Shown: positions 41,551 to 50,710 of the stretch, in pieces | How the letters are laid out: each line of letters opens with the position of its first letter | How positions within the stretch are numbered: the stretch's first letter is position 1 | NCBI RefSeq assembly: GCF_000319305.2 | Contig: NZ_AMWJ02000001.1 | Span: 2,147,001-2,211,000, forward strand | Direction: 5' to 3' | Length of the DNA stretch: 64,000 nucleotides | Source: Pseudomonas bharatica CSV86 | GTDB taxonomy: Bacteria > Pseudomonadota > Gammaproteobacteria > Pseudomonadales > Pseudomonadaceae | Program-made: the position numbers and the translations under genes | Notes under the pieces: model-generated | Databases searched by the model: none | What the model saw: only the letters and a program-made list of their open reading frames with translations | Told to the model about the DNA's origin: nothing

Positions 41551-41976
41551 TTATCCGCCAGAAGCAGGGAGCCAGGCCAATGCCAGGGTCATATCGTCGC
41601 GCACGATGCGTTCGACGCGCAGCGCGGCCAGCCCGCCGCCCAGTTGTTCGGCCAGGGCCAGGGCGCTGCTTTCCGCCACGCCGTAACAGCCGCTGTGCTG
41701 AAAGGCAATGGCCGAACGATGGCTAAGGCGCGGGGTAAAGGCAGCGAGTTGCACGGCACTGAAGAAGTGCAGGGGTAGGCCGAGATCGGCAGCCAGTTGC
41801 AGCAGGCCGGGTTCCTGGCGCTTGAGATCGATGCTGGCAAGACCGACCAGCGCGGCGAAAGGCAGGTTGCGCGACTGCATGACATCGCGCAGCAATCCGG
41901 CCAGTTCGCTGGCCGGAGCGCCACGCCGGCAACCCAGCCCGGCATACAGCGGCGCTACGCCGGGCGGGACGGCCAT
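41551..41976 (-). CDS. cobE: Cobalamin biosynthesis protein CobE
   Basis: 141 aa. YAGLGCRRGAPASELAGLLRDVM and ALVGLASIDLKRQEPGLLQLAADLGLPLHFFSAVQLAAF, then GVAESSALALA, match CobE (the C-terminal CbiG-like domain). It is thought to act around precorrin-5 deacylation in the aerobic pathway. Shares base 41976 with the cbtA stop. Confidence 0.9.
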   Translation of the reverse strand: MAVPPGVAPLYAGLGCRRGAPASELAGLLRDVMQSRNLPFAALVGLASIDLKRQEPGLLQLAADLGLPLHFFSAVQLAAFTPRLSHRSAIAFQHSGCYGVAESSALALAEQLGGGLAALRVERIVRDDMTLALAWLPASGG

Positions 41977-42671
41977 CAGGCGGACTGCCGCCGGTACAGC
42001 CAGGCGCTGATCAGGCCCAGGGCCAGCCAGAAACCGGCATTGGTCAGCAACGAAGCGACAATGAACTGCGATTCCAGGGCTTCCGGCGCCAGGCTTTCAT
42101 GCACTTCCGGCTGCGGCGCGCCGATCACGTGGGGAATCGCCAGCAGAATCAGGCCGGCGATTTTCAGCACCCAGTTGCCGGCAAACACCATCAGTGCCAG
42201 GCCGACAGCGGTGGCAGCGGCGGTGCCAACCCACCAGAACTGGCGCTGGGCCAGGTCTGCGGCCGCAGTGCCGGGCAGTTCCGGTGGCAGGCCGAGGTTA
42301 GGCGCCAGGCAGAACACAGCGAACCCGCCCAGGCCCCAAAGCGCGCCGGCACCGATGCTGCGTGGACTGCGCAGGGTGTACATGCCCGCCAGCAACAAGG
42401 CGAAGCCTACCGCGACCACCAGGTTGCCGCCGGTGGTGGACAGCACGCGCTGCCAGCCATCTTCCGGCGACCAGGCTTCGGCGTCGTGGTGATGGCTTTC
42501 GCCAGCGGCGGCGTCGGCATGCTCGTGCTCATGGGCGGCAGCCGGCGCGGAGCCCTCGTAGGTTTCCGCCTGGAGAATCAACGGCGCGACCCAGAAGCTT
42601 TGCAGCACGGTCAGCAGCAAAGCCGCGAGCAGCCCGGTAAAGCCCGCGGTACGGGCAATGCGAGTGAACAT
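41976..42671 (-). CDS. cbtA: CbtA, cobalt transport-associated membrane protein
   Basis: 231 aa with about five transmembrane helices. The loop after helix 1 is rich in histidine (AHEHEHADAAAGESHHHDAEAW), well placed to bind cobalt. QRQFWWVGTAAATAVGLALMVF and IPHVIGAPQPEVHESLAPEALESQFIVASLLTNAGFWLALG are CbtA family blocks. Coupled with CbtB in riboswitch-controlled cobalt uptake. Confidence 0.9.
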   Translation of the reverse strand: MFTRIARTAGFTGLLAALLLTVLQSFWVAPLILQAETYEGSAPAAAHEHEHADAAAGESHHHDAEAWSPEDGWQRVLSTTGGNLVVAVGFALLLAGMYTLRSPRSIGAGALWGLGGFAVFCLAPNLGLPPELPGTAAADLAQRQFWWVGTAAATAVGLALMVFAGNWVLKIAGLILLAIPHVIGAPQPEVHESLAPEALESQFIVASLLTNAGFWLALGLISAWLYRRQSA

Positions 42672-42680
42672 GGTGCGACC

Positions 42681-42869
42681 TCAGTGGCAAGGGAAGGCGG
42701 CGCTGTGGCGGGTATCGTGGGCGGCGTTGTGCACCGCTTCGATATGCGAGAAGCCGGCGAAATAGACCAGGCACAGGCCCAGTACCGAGGCGCTGACAGC
42801 AGCGATGACACGTTGGCTGAGGGTGGTGGAGGTACTGCTGGCGTGACTGGCGGTGGTGGTGACGGGCAT
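42681..42869 (-). CDS. cbtB: CbtB, small cobalt transporter subunit
   Basis: 62 aa from ATG 42869. One transmembrane helix (VIAAVSASVLGLCLVYFAGF), then SHIEAVHNAAHDTRHSAAFPCH with the CbtB-type terminal histidine motif HNAAHDxRHSxxFPCH. First gene after the leftward riboswitch, 9 bases before cbtA. Confidence 0.95.
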   Translation of the reverse strand: MPVTTTASHASSTSTTLSQRVIAAVSASVLGLCLVYFAGFSHIEAVHNAAHDTRHSAAFPCH

Positions 42870-42977
42870 GGCGCTTTCCTTTTGCAGTTGTCGTGGCAAC
42901 AGGCAAGCGCGAAGAACTCCGGGGCATGGAAGTCCAGGAGTGCAACGTCGCCCGCCCACCGCGGGTTTGGTCAAATC

Positions 42978-43145
42978 GGTCGTGGGCCGGTCTCCGGGCT
43001 TTCAAGGGGCCATGGGCCTGGGCGTCTCCTTCCCATGCCGGACTGCTGGCACAGTGGATCAGACGTTTTCCTCGATTACCGTTGCGGGGGCAGCACCGGA
43101 CTTGCCACGGTCTTGAAGACCATGGCGCACCGGTTTCCCGTTTCA
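42978..43145 (-). promoter_or_regulatory. Cobalamin riboswitch upstream of cbtB
   Basis: On the minus strand: GGGAAACCGGTG, GTCCGGTGCTGCCCCCGCAA (B12 box region), GCAGTCCGGCATGGGAAGGA and AAGCCCGGAGACCGGCCCAC. These are the conserved cobalamin riboswitch elements in order. It ends about 110 bases before the cbtB ATG. Binding of cobalamin should reduce expression of the leftward operon. Confidence 0.9.
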
Positions 43146-43251
43146 CCTTTTGCAATAAAAAGGCACCCAAACGAATCGCGTTAGGAAATCACGCGCGTTG
43201 ACATCCGTCAATACAGCGGTTGACCGGCCTCCGGGCACTGCGTAGCCTTGC

Positions 43252-43432
43252 CGGTTCGAGGTTCTCCGACACGGGTCGGAGCTAAGACGGGAACGCGGTG
43301 CCGATGCCGCGGCTGCCCCCGCAACTGTAGGCGTTGAGCCCACCGACCATTGCCACTGCCGGTTATATAAGGCGGGAAGGCGTCGATGGCGTCCCGAGGA
43401 CACAATGCAAGCCAGGAGACCTGCCTCGACCA
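43252..43432 (+). promoter_or_regulatory. Cobalamin riboswitch upstream of cobW
   Basis: GACGGGAACGCGGTG, GGCTGCCCCCGCAACTGTAG (B12 box), TTGCCACTGC, GGGAAGGCGTCGATGGCGTC and GCAAGCCAGGAGACCTGCC occur in order; P1 is TCGAGG (43256-43261) / CCTCGA (43423-43428). It runs opposite to the leftward riboswitch, about 107 bases away, and controls cobW-cobN-chlI. Confidence 0.95.
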
Positions 43433-43536
43433 GATTCCACATTAACCGGGCGGGGTGATCCGGTGGCGAACGCGTCCAGACCGCACGGTGCCTGGCCTCC
43501 GTCCCCATGCCCGCCATGCTGCCAAGGGCATCCGAC

Positions 43537-44607
43537 ATGAAAACACTGGCCAAACTTCCCGTTACCATCGTCACCGGCTTCCTCGGCTCGGGTAAAACCA
43601 CCTTGCTGCGCCATATGCTCGACAACGCCAACGGCCGCCGCATCGCGGTGATCGTCAACGAGTTCGGCGAGCTGGGCATCGATGGCGAAATCCTCAAGCA
43701 GTGCAGCATCGGCTGCACCGAGGAAGAGGCCAATGGCCGCGTCTACGAGTTGGCCAACGGCTGCCTGTGCTGCACGGTGCAGGAAGAGTTCTTCCCGGTG
43801 ATGCGCGAGCTGGTAGCGCGACGTGGCGACCTGGACCAGATCCTCATCGAAACCAGCGGCCTGGCCTTGCCCAAACCGCTGGTCCAGGCGTTCCAGTGGC
43901 CGGAAATCCGCAACGCCTGCACCGTCGATGCGGTGATCACCGTGGTCGACAGCCCAGCCGTGGCCGCCGGCACCTTCGCCGCCTTCCCCGACCAGGTCGA
44001 TGCCCAGCGCAAGCTTGACCCGAACCTGGACCACGAATCGCCACTGCACGAGCTGTTCGCCGACCAACTGGCCAGCGCCGACCTGGTGATCCTCAACAAG
44101 TGCGACCAGATCGCCCCTGAAGCCCTGGCCGCCGTGCGCGCCGAGGTCGAGGAAGAGCTGCCGCCAGCGGTCAAGGTGGTCGAAGCGAGCAAGGGCGTGC
44201 TGCCGCTGGAAGTGCTGCTGGGCCTGGGTGCCGAGTCCGAGGCCCATATCGACGGCCGCCGCACCCACCATGATTCGCACCATGACGGCGACGATGACCA
44301 CGACGATCACGACCACGACGCCTTCGACTCTATCTCCCTCGACCTGCCGGAAGCCGACGAAAGCCTGCTGCTCGACGCCTTGACCCAACTGGTCAGCGAG
44401 ACCGGCATCCTGCGCGTCAAGGGCTTCGCGGCGATTCCGGGCAAGCCGATGCGCCTGCTGATCCAGGGCGTGGGCAGCCGTTTCGACAAGCATTTCGACC
44501 GCGCCTGGCGCAGCGACGAGGCACGCATCACCCGCCTGGTGCTGATTGGCCAGGACCTCGATGCCTCGGCCCTCGAAGCGCGGCTGCGCGCGGCCCTGGG
44601 CGCCTGA
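43537..44607 (+). CDS. cobW: CobW metal chaperone GTPase
   Basis: 356 aa from ATG 43537. Walker A TGFLGSGKTTLLRHML (about 11-26), the metal-binding NGCLCCTVQEEF (CxCC, about 77), ILIETSGLALPKPL and LNKCDQ (base recognition, about 186). A His/Asp-rich insert (DSHHDGDDDHDDHDHDAF) near residue 250 could bind cobalt. Required for cobalamin synthesis, probably delivering cobalt to CobN. Three bases separate it from cobN. Confidence 0.95.
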   Translation: MKTLAKLPVTIVTGFLGSGKTTLLRHMLDNANGRRIAVIVNEFGELGIDGEILKQCSIGCTEEEANGRVYELANGCLCCTVQEEFFPVMRELVARRGDLDQILIETSGLALPKPLVQAFQWPEIRNACTVDAVITVVDSPAVAAGTFAAFPDQVDAQRKLDPNLDHESPLHELFADQLASADLVILNKCDQIAPEALAAVRAEVEEELPPAVKVVEASKGVLPLEVLLGLGAESEAHIDGRRTHHDSHHDGDDDHDDHDHDAFDSISLDLPEADESLLLDALTQLVSETGILRVKGFAAIPGKPMRLLIQGVGSRFDKHFDRAWRSDEARITRLVLIGQDLDASALEARLRAALGA

Positions 44608-44610
44608 GCC

Positions 44611-47600
44611 ATGCACCTGCTGCGGACCCAGCCCGGCGGCTTCGTGCCGGACGACAGCATTGCCGACCTCGGCCAGACCCCGGCCGAACTGGTGATTCTC
44701 TGCAGCGGTGATTCGCACCTGGCGTTGCTGGCGGAAGCCGCCCGCGAGCTGCCGGAGGATTACCCCAGCCTGCGCCTGGCCAACCCCATGCAGGTACAGA
44801 ACCACGCGTCGGTCGACCTGTACGTCGACCAGGTGTTGCGCCACGCCAGGGTGATCCTGGTGTCGCTGCACGGCGGCATCGGCTATTGGCGCTATGGCGT
44901 CGAGCAGCTTGTCGAGCTGGCGACCCGTGGCGTGAAGCTCATCCTGGTCCCGGGCGACGATCGCCCGGACCCGGAGCTGAGCAGCCTGGGCAACGTCGCA
45001 GCCGAGCAGGCCGAGCGCCTCTGGCACTTCCTGCGCCAGGGCGGCAAGGCCAATGCCCGGAACCTGTTCAACTGCCTCGCCAGTTCCTGGCTGGGGCGCG
45101 ATTACCCCTGGGACGAACCACGGCAACTGCCGCGTACCAGCCTGTATCACCCGCGTCATGCCGAGGCCGGAATGGCCCACTGGCGCGCCGATTGGCACGC
45201 CGGGCGACCCGTTGTGCCGATCCTGTTCTACCGCTCCCATCTGCAAGCGGCCAATACCGGCTTTATCGATGTGTTCTGCCAGCGGCTGGAAGGCGCCGGG
45301 CTGAATCCGCTGCCGATCGCCGTGGCCAGCCTGAAGGAGGCTGGCTGCCTGGCCCAGGTCGAAGACTGGCTGGACGAAACCGATGCGGCGTTGATCATCA
45401 ACACCACCGGTTTCGCCCAGTCGAGCCCGGAGCAGCCGCACCTGCGCCCGTTCCGCCGGGATATCCCGGTGCTGCAGGCGATCTGCGCCCAGGACAACGA
45501 ACCCGGCTGGCAGGCCAGCGAGCAAGGCCTCGGCGCCCGCGACCTGGCCATGCACATCGCCTTGCCGGAACTGGACGGACGCATCATCACCCGGCCGATC
45601 AGCTTCAAGGACCTGGCCTGGCGCAGCGAGCGCAGCCAGTCCGATGTGGTCTGCTACCGGCCGCAGCCCGAGCGCATGGACTTCGTTGCGGAGCTTGCGC
45701 AGCGCTGGTGCGAGCTGGCGCGCCTGCCCAACCGGCAGAAGCGCGTGGCCCTGGTACTGGCCAACTACCCGACCCGGGATGGCCGCATCGGCAACGGTGT
45801 CGGCCTGGATACCCCGGCAGCGGCGCTGAATATCCTGCGTGCCCTGAAACAGCAGGATTACCCGGTGGGCGAGCTGCCGGACAGCGGCACCCGGCTGATC
45901 CACGACCTGCTCGGTGGCGTCAGCAACGACCTCGACAGCCTCGACCAGCGCCCGTGCATGCAAAGCATGGCCCTGGATGACTACCTGGCGGCCTTCGCGC
46001 AGTTGCCCGAGGCCAACCAGCGGGCGGTGCGCGAGCGCTGGGGCGAACCCTCGGCGGACCCGATGTTCCGTGGCGGGCGGATGATGATTGCCGGGCTGCG
46101 CCTGGGCCTGACCTTTGTCGGCATCCAGCCGGCGCGGGGTTATCAACTCGACCAGAGTGCGGTCTATCACGATCCCGACCTGGTCCCGCCCCATGGCTAC
46201 CTGGCCTTCTATTTCTGGCTGCGCCATGGCTTTGCCGCCGATGCGCTGATCCATGTCGGCAAGCACGGCAACCTGGAGTGGCTGCCGGGCAAGGGCGTCG
46301 GGTTGTCGGCGCGGTGCTGGCCGGATGCGCTGATCGGGCCGCTGCCGAATATCTATCCGTTCATCGTCAACGATCCGGGTGAGGGCGCCCAGGCCAAGCG
46401 TCGCACCCAGGCGGTGATCATCGATCATTTGATGCCGCCCCTGACCCGTGCCGAGACCTACGGGCCGTTGCGCAACCTGGAGCGCCTGGCCGACGAATAC
46501 TACGAGGCGCAGTTGCTGGACCCGCGGCGTGCCGTGGAGTTGCAGAAGGAGATCCTGCAACTGGTGCGCGACAACCATATCGACCGCGAGCTGCAACTGG
46601 ACGGCGCGCTGGACGATGCGGCGGTGTGGCTGCCGCGCCTGGACACCTACCTGTGCGACCTCAAGGAATCGCAGATCCGCGACGGCCTGCATGTGTTCGG
46701 CGAGTCGCCTACGGGCCGGCTGCGCATCGATACCCTGGCGGCACTGCTGCGGGTAGCCCGTGGCGACGGTCGCGGAGCTAATGCCAGCCTGCCGCGGGCG
46801 CTGGCCCGCGCCCTGGCGCTGGGCTTCGATCCGCTGGACTGCGAGCTGGGGGAACCCTGGCACGGGCCGCGACCACATTGGCTGGCGAACCTCGACGACA
46901 CGCCGTGGCGCACGGCGGGGGATACCCGCGAGCGTCTGGAAATGCTTTCGGCACGCTTGATCGAGCAGACCCTTGCAGGCGAACTGGCGGTGCCGGACGA
47001 CGCGCAGTGGACCGATGTGCGCGCGGTGCTGGAGGCGCTGGCCGAGCGTGTTGCGCCGCAACTGGACGCCTGCGGCGAGGCGGAAATGCACGGCGTACTG
47101 TCGGCCCTCGAAGGGCGTTTCGTCCCCGCTGGCCCCAGCGGTGCGCCGAGCCGCGGACGCCTCGATGTGCTGCCCACCGGGCGCAACTTCTATACCGTCG
47201 ATGTGCGCAACCTGCCCACGGCCACCGCCTGGCGCCTGGGCTTCACTTCGGCCAGCCTGATTCTCGAACGTCATTTGCAGGATCACGGCGACCACCTGCG
47301 CCAGCTCGGCCTGTCGGTCTGGGGCACGGCGACCATGCGCACCGGCGGTGATGATATCGCCCAGGCCATGGCCCTGATGGGCGTGCGCCCGGTATGGGCG
47401 GCGGGCAGTCACCGGGTCGACGATTTCGAGATCCTGCCGCTGAGCCTGCTGGACCGCCCTCGGGTGGACGTGACCCTGCGCGTCTCCGGCTTCTTCCGCG
47501 ATGCCTTCGGCAACCTCATCAAGCTGTTCGACGCAGCGGTACAGGCCGTGGCGGCGCTGGACGAGCCGGACGACATGAACCCCCTGGCGGCCCGGGTGCG

Positions 47601-48372
47601 CAGCGAGCACGCCGAACTGCTCGCCAGCGGTCTGGACGCAGAGCAGGCGCGGCGCCAGGCCGGCTGGCGGGTGTTCGGCGCCAAGCCCGGCGCCTACGGA
47701 GCGGGGGTGCAGAACGCCATCGACGGACGCCTCTGGCACAGCCGCGAGGACCTCGCCGAGGTCTACCTCAATCACGGTGGCTATGCCTACGGTGGCGCCG
47801 ATGACGGTACCGAGGCACGGGCGCCTTTCGCCCGGCGCCTGAGCCAGGTGCAGGCCGTGGTGCAGAACCAGGATAACCATGAGCACGACCTGCTCGATTC
47901 CAACGACTACTACCAGTTCCAGGGCGGCATGCTCGCTGCGGTGGAAAGCCTCGGCGGGCAAGGCGTCGCCAGCTATCACGGCGATCACAGCCAGCCGGAG
48001 CGCCCGCGCATCCGCACCCTCAAGGAAGAACTGAACCGGGTGATCCGTGCCCGCGCGCTCAATCCCAAGTGGATCGACGGGGTCAAGCGCCATGGCTACA
48101 AAGGTGCCTTCGAACTGGCGGCGACGGTGGACAACCTGTTCGCCTTCGATGCCACCACCCACCTGATCGACGATCACCATTACCAGGCGCTGGCCGATGC
48201 CTATGTGCTCGACCCGGCGACCCGCGAATTCATCCAGCAGCATAATCCCGAAGCCTTGCGCGATATCACCGAGCGCCTGGTCGAGGCCCAGCAGCGTGGC
48301 CTCTGGCAGGACCCGGGGGCTTATCGCGAGGCGCTTGAACAACAGCTGCTGGATGGCGAGGAAGAGGCTTGA
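44611..48372 (+). CDS. cobN: Cobaltochelatase subunit CobN
   Basis: 1253 aa, usual length. CobN blocks include YPTRDGRIGNGVGLDTPAAALNIL (about 388-411), HVGKHGNLEWLPGKGVGLS (about 548-566), GMTMRTGGDDIAQAM-type segment (WGTATMRTGGDDIAQAMALMGVRPVW, about 905-930), RVDVTLRVSGFFRDAFGNLI and the C-terminal NPKWIDGVKRHGYKGAFELAATVDNLF. It inserts cobalt into hydrogenobyrinate a,c-diamide with partners of the CobS/CobT or ChlI/ChlD type; the next two genes supply the ATPase and VWA parts. Confidence 0.95.
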   Translation: MHLLRTQPGGFVPDDSIADLGQTPAELVILCSGDSHLALLAEAARELPEDYPSLRLANPMQVQNHASVDLYVDQVLRHARVILVSLHGGIGYWRYGVEQLVELATRGVKLILVPGDDRPDPELSSLGNVAAEQAERLWHFLRQGGKANARNLFNCLASSWLGRDYPWDEPRQLPRTSLYHPRHAEAGMAHWRADWHAGRPVVPILFYRSHLQAANTGFIDVFCQRLEGAGLNPLPIAVASLKEAGCLAQVEDWLDETDAALIINTTGFAQSSPEQPHLRPFRRDIPVLQAICAQDNEPGWQASEQGLGARDLAMHIALPELDGRIITRPISFKDLAWRSERSQSDVVCYRPQPERMDFVAELAQRWCELARLPNRQKRVALVLANYPTRDGRIGNGVGLDTPAAALNILRALKQQDYPVGELPDSGTRLIHDLLGGVSNDLDSLDQRPCMQSMALDDYLAAFAQLPEANQRAVRERWGEPSADPMFRGGRMMIAGLRLGLTFVGIQPARGYQLDQSAVYHDPDLVPPHGYLAFYFWLRHGFAADALIHVGKHGNLEWLPGKGVGLSARCWPDALIGPLPNIYPFIVNDPGEGAQAKRRTQAVIIDHLMPPLTRAETYGPLRNLERLADEYYEAQLLDPRRAVELQKEILQLVRDNHIDRELQLDGALDDAAVWLPRLDTYLCDLKESQIRDGLHVFGESPTGRLRIDTLAALLRVARGDGRGANASLPRALARALALGFDPLDCELGEPWHGPRPHWLANLDDTPWRTAGDTRERLEMLSARLIEQTLAGELAVPDDAQWTDVRAVLEALAERVAPQLDACGEAEMHGVLSALEGRFVPAGPSGAPSRGRLDVLPTGRNFYTVDVRNLPTATAWRLGFTSASLILERHLQDHGDHLRQLGLSVWGTATMRTGGDDIAQAMALMGVRPVWAAGSHRVDDFEILPLSLLDRPRVDVTLRVSGFFRDAFGNLIKLFDAAVQAVAALDEPDDMNPLAARVRSEHAELLASGLDAEQARRQAGWRVFGAKPGAYGAGVQNAIDGRLWHSREDLAEVYLNHGGYAYGGADDGTEARAPFARRLSQVQAVVQNQDNHEHDLLDSNDYYQFQGGMLAAVESLGGQGVASYHGDHSQPERPRIRTLKEELNRVIRARALNPKWIDGVKRHGYKGAFELAATVDNLFAFDATTHLIDDHHYQALADAYVLDPATREFIQQHNPEALRDITERLVEAQQRGLWQDPGAYREALEQQLLDGEEEA

Positions 48373-48373
48373 A

Positions 48374-49372
48374 ATGACTGAACCCGTGCATTTTCCCCTG
48401 ACTGCGGTGGTCGGCGCCGAGGACCTGAAACTGGCCCTGTGCCTGACCGCCATCGACCCGAAGATCGGTGGCGTGCTGATCGAGGGACCGCGCGGCATGG
48501 CCAAGAGCACCCTGGCTCGCGGCCTGGCCGACCTGCTTGGCGAGGGTCCGTTCGTGACCTTGCCGCTGGGCGCCAGCGAAGAGCGCCTGGTCGGCACCCT
48601 GGACCTGGATGCCGCGCTGGGCCAGGGCCGCGTGCAGTTTTCCCCGGGTGTACTGGCCAAGGCCGACGGCGGCGTGTTGTATGTCGACGAGGTCAACCTG
48701 CTGCCCGACCATCTGGTGGACCTGTTGCTGGATGTCGCGGCCAGCGGCACCAACCGCATCGAGCGCGATGGCCTGTCCCACCGGCACAGCGCACGTTTCG
48801 TGCTGATCGGCACGATGAACCCGGAAGAAGGCGAGTTGCGCCCACAATTGCTCGATCGCTTCGGCCTCAATGTGGCGCTGCACGGGCAACCCGTGCCCGA
48901 TGCAAGGCGGCAGATCCTGCGTCGGCGCCTGGCGTTCGATGGCGACCCTGCGGGCTTCGTTGCTCAATGGGCGCCGGCCCAGGCGGCGCTGCGCCAGCGC
49001 TGCCAGGACGCCCGCCAGCGCCTGGCAAGCATCGAACTGGATGATCGTTCGCTGGCGCTGATCACCGAGCGTTGCTTCGCGGCAGGGGTGGACGGCCTGC
49101 GTGCCGACCTGGTCTGGTGGCGTGCGGCTCGGGCCCATGCTGCCTGGCGTGGCGGCGAGCGAATCGAGGACGCGGATATCGAGGCGGTGGCCGAGTTCGC
49201 CTTGCGCCACCGTCGCCAGCAATCGCCCGCCGACGCTCAGCCACCGGCACCGCAGGCTGGCCAGCCGCAGCAGAGCCAGGCAACGCTAGCCGGGCAATGG
49301 GGTGAAATGCCGGCGCAGCCGGTCGCGACAGGGCCACGGCGCGAGGTGCCGGCCTGGCCAAAAAAGCCCTGA
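48374..49372 (+). CDS. Chelatase AAA ATPase subunit (ChlI/BchI type)
   Basis: 332 aa from ATG 48374, just after cobN; the longer frame to 48197 only overlaps cobN. Walker A GPRGMAKSTLARGL (about 37-50), Walker B GGVLYVDEVNLLPDHLVDLLLD (about 97-118), sensor FVLIGTMNPEEGELRPQLLDRFGL (about 140-163). The AAA motor partner of CobN. The frame ends AWPKKP* at an A run (about 49363-49368): with one more A it would fuse to the VWA frame downstream, making a ChlD-like protein of about 552 aa. Confidence 0.85.
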   Translation: MTEPVHFPLTAVVGAEDLKLALCLTAIDPKIGGVLIEGPRGMAKSTLARGLADLLGEGPFVTLPLGASEERLVGTLDLDAALGQGRVQFSPGVLAKADGGVLYVDEVNLLPDHLVDLLLDVAASGTNRIERDGLSHRHSARFVLIGTMNPEEGELRPQLLDRFGLNVALHGQPVPDARRQILRRRLAFDGDPAGFVAQWAPAQAALRQRCQDARQRLASIELDDRSLALITERCFAAGVDGLRADLVWWRAARAHAAWRGGERIEDADIEAVAEFALRHRRQQSPADAQPPAPQAGQPQQSQATLAGQWGEMPAQPVATGPRREVPAWPKKP

Positions 49373-49392
49373 GCATCCGCGCCCGCGCCAGC

Positions 49393-50031
49393 GTGGATGC
49401 CAGGCCCAGGGCCGGCATGCTCGAGAAGGGCGCGCGCGGTCGTGGGCGTAGCGCGGGGCAGGGCAAGGTGGACTGGCCGGCGACCTTGCTCAAGGGGCGT
49501 CCAGGCAAGCGCGGCGACCTGCGCTGGACGCAGCGCCATGCTGCCAGCCCGGAACTCTGGCTGGTGATCGTCGACGCCTCGGCCTCGACCCGGCGCTATC
49601 AAGCCCTGAGCAAGGCCAAGGGCGTCCTGGCGAATTTTTTCGACCAGGCGTATCGGGCCCGGGCACGATTGGCGCTGCTGACGGCCAGCGGCAGCACGCC
49701 ACGCTGGCAACGCCACGGCCTGAAAGCCTCGGCGGCGTTGCAGCCATGGTTGGCGGATCTGGGGGCGGGTGGCGGGACGCCGTTGCTGGCGGCGCTGGAG
49801 CAAGCGCGGCAGTGGTTGTCGCATCGGCAACGGCAGTTTCCGGCGGAAGCGCAACGCTGCCTGGTACTGACCGACGGACGGCTGGCCCTCGACCAACCAC
49901 TTCAAGCGTTGCCGTGCAGCACGTTATTGCTCGATATGGAAAGTGCGCCCATTCGTCTTGGGCGGGCCCGTCAGCTGGCGGAAAGTTTGCAGGCAGAATA
50001 CCGGCATATCGATGAGCTGGCAGTTGGCTAA
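49393..50031 (+). CDS. VWA-domain chelatase partner (ChlD/CobT-like)
   Basis: 212 aa from GTG 49393, the only plausible start in frame. VWA domain: LWLVIVDASASTRRYQALSKAKG (MIDAS DxSxS, about 52-74), GSTPRWQRHGLKASAALQPWLADLGAGGGTPLLAALEQA and RCLVLTDGRLALDQPLQALP (Asp, about 160). Acts with the upstream AAA subunit and CobN. The poor start and the in-frame linker SIRARASV raise the possibility that the two frames are one gene interrupted by a lost A. Confidence 0.8.
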   Translation: MDARPRAGMLEKGARGRGRSAGQGKVDWPATLLKGRPGKRGDLRWTQRHAASPELWLVIVDASASTRRYQALSKAKGVLANFFDQAYRARARLALLTASGSTPRWQRHGLKASAALQPWLADLGAGGGTPLLAALEQARQWLSHRQRQFPAEAQRCLVLTDGRLALDQPLQALPCSTLLLDMESAPIRLGRARQLAESLQAEYRHIDELAVG

Positions 50032-50078
50032 CTGCGGTGATGTGTCGCAGCGACAATAAGGTACAACTTCGCGACAAG

Positions 50079-50108
50079 AAAAAAGTGCACCCTGGAGTGC
50101 ACTTTTTT
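50079..50108. terminator. Bidirectional terminator
   Basis: Perfect 12-bp stem AAAAAAGTGCAC (50079-50090) / GTGCACTTTTTT (50097-50108), 6-nt loop. It ends both the rightward cob operon and the leftward gene at 50121. Confidence 0.9.
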
Positions 50109-50120
50109 CATTCGGGAAAG

Positions 50121-50387
50121 TTACTTCGGCATGGTCCAGGGTTGCAGGTCGTAACCCTTCTGGCGCAGTTCGGCGCGCACTTCCTCGATCAGGTGAGCCC
50201 ACTGTGCCGGGTCGGAGTAGGTGCTGCTCGATACCTGCTTGCTGCCGATCCGGGTGCTGGTCCGGTCAATCACGGCAAGGCTTAGCTCACCGGTACCGTT
50301 TGGCGCATCCCAGGCAACGCACTGGAAGGGTTCGAAGGCATGGTCGGCAATCAGCAGTGCTTCGTTGACACGCAGCGGAGCGTTCAT
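50121..50387 (-). CDS. Conserved hypothetical protein
   Basis: 88 aa. PFQCVAWDAPNGTGELSLAVIDRTSTRIGSKQVSSSTYSDPAQWAHLIEEVRAELRQKGYDLQPWTMP reads as a compact alpha/beta domain and resembles small hypothetical proteins of Pseudomonas. No motif that predicts a function. Monocistronic, with the shared terminator 13 bases downstream. Confidence 0.7.
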   Translation of the reverse strand: MNAPLRVNEALLIADHAFEPFQCVAWDAPNGTGELSLAVIDRTSTRIGSKQVSSSTYSDPAQWAHLIEEVRAELRQKGYDLQPWTMPK

Positions 50388-50710
50388 GGGTTCGGTCTCT
50401 CTGTGGTCCCAAACATCGAAAGAAAGTTGCCGGGCGTGATTCGCGGCGGCAGGTTACTTGTACTGATGTCCGAAGTAACGGGGTAAGTCACACCTGTCGG
50501 GAAAATTTTTTATTCCCTCTTCGGCCATTCGCTTTTTCCTGGCGCTTGTGACGGCGAATTGCGAAGAATGTTCCATGAAGGAAATGTAATGCGATTTTTC
50601 AACGGACAGACGGTAGTGGGGATCCCGACGTTCGTTGCTACTGTTACAAGCGGGTTTGCCAAGATGCTGTTTCCATTCGTTTTTCCAAAAATTGACGTCA
50701 AGGAAAGATC
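50388..50710. other. Intergenic region upstream of the sigma-54 activator
   Basis: 323 bases. The part 50490-50700 is AT-richer (GGGAAAATTTTTTATTCCC at 50499-50517 is a near-perfect palindrome around an AT core). Short ORFs here (for example from 50559) have no coding signature. Probably holds the promoters of both flanking genes. Confidence 0.4.

Noticed and set aside
43363..48870. A 1,835-codon open frame on the minus strand opposite cobW-cobN-chlI
   Set aside because: It is the antisense shadow of high-GC genes with clear family motifs, and it runs across the riboswitch. Its protein has no recognisable domain and skewed composition.
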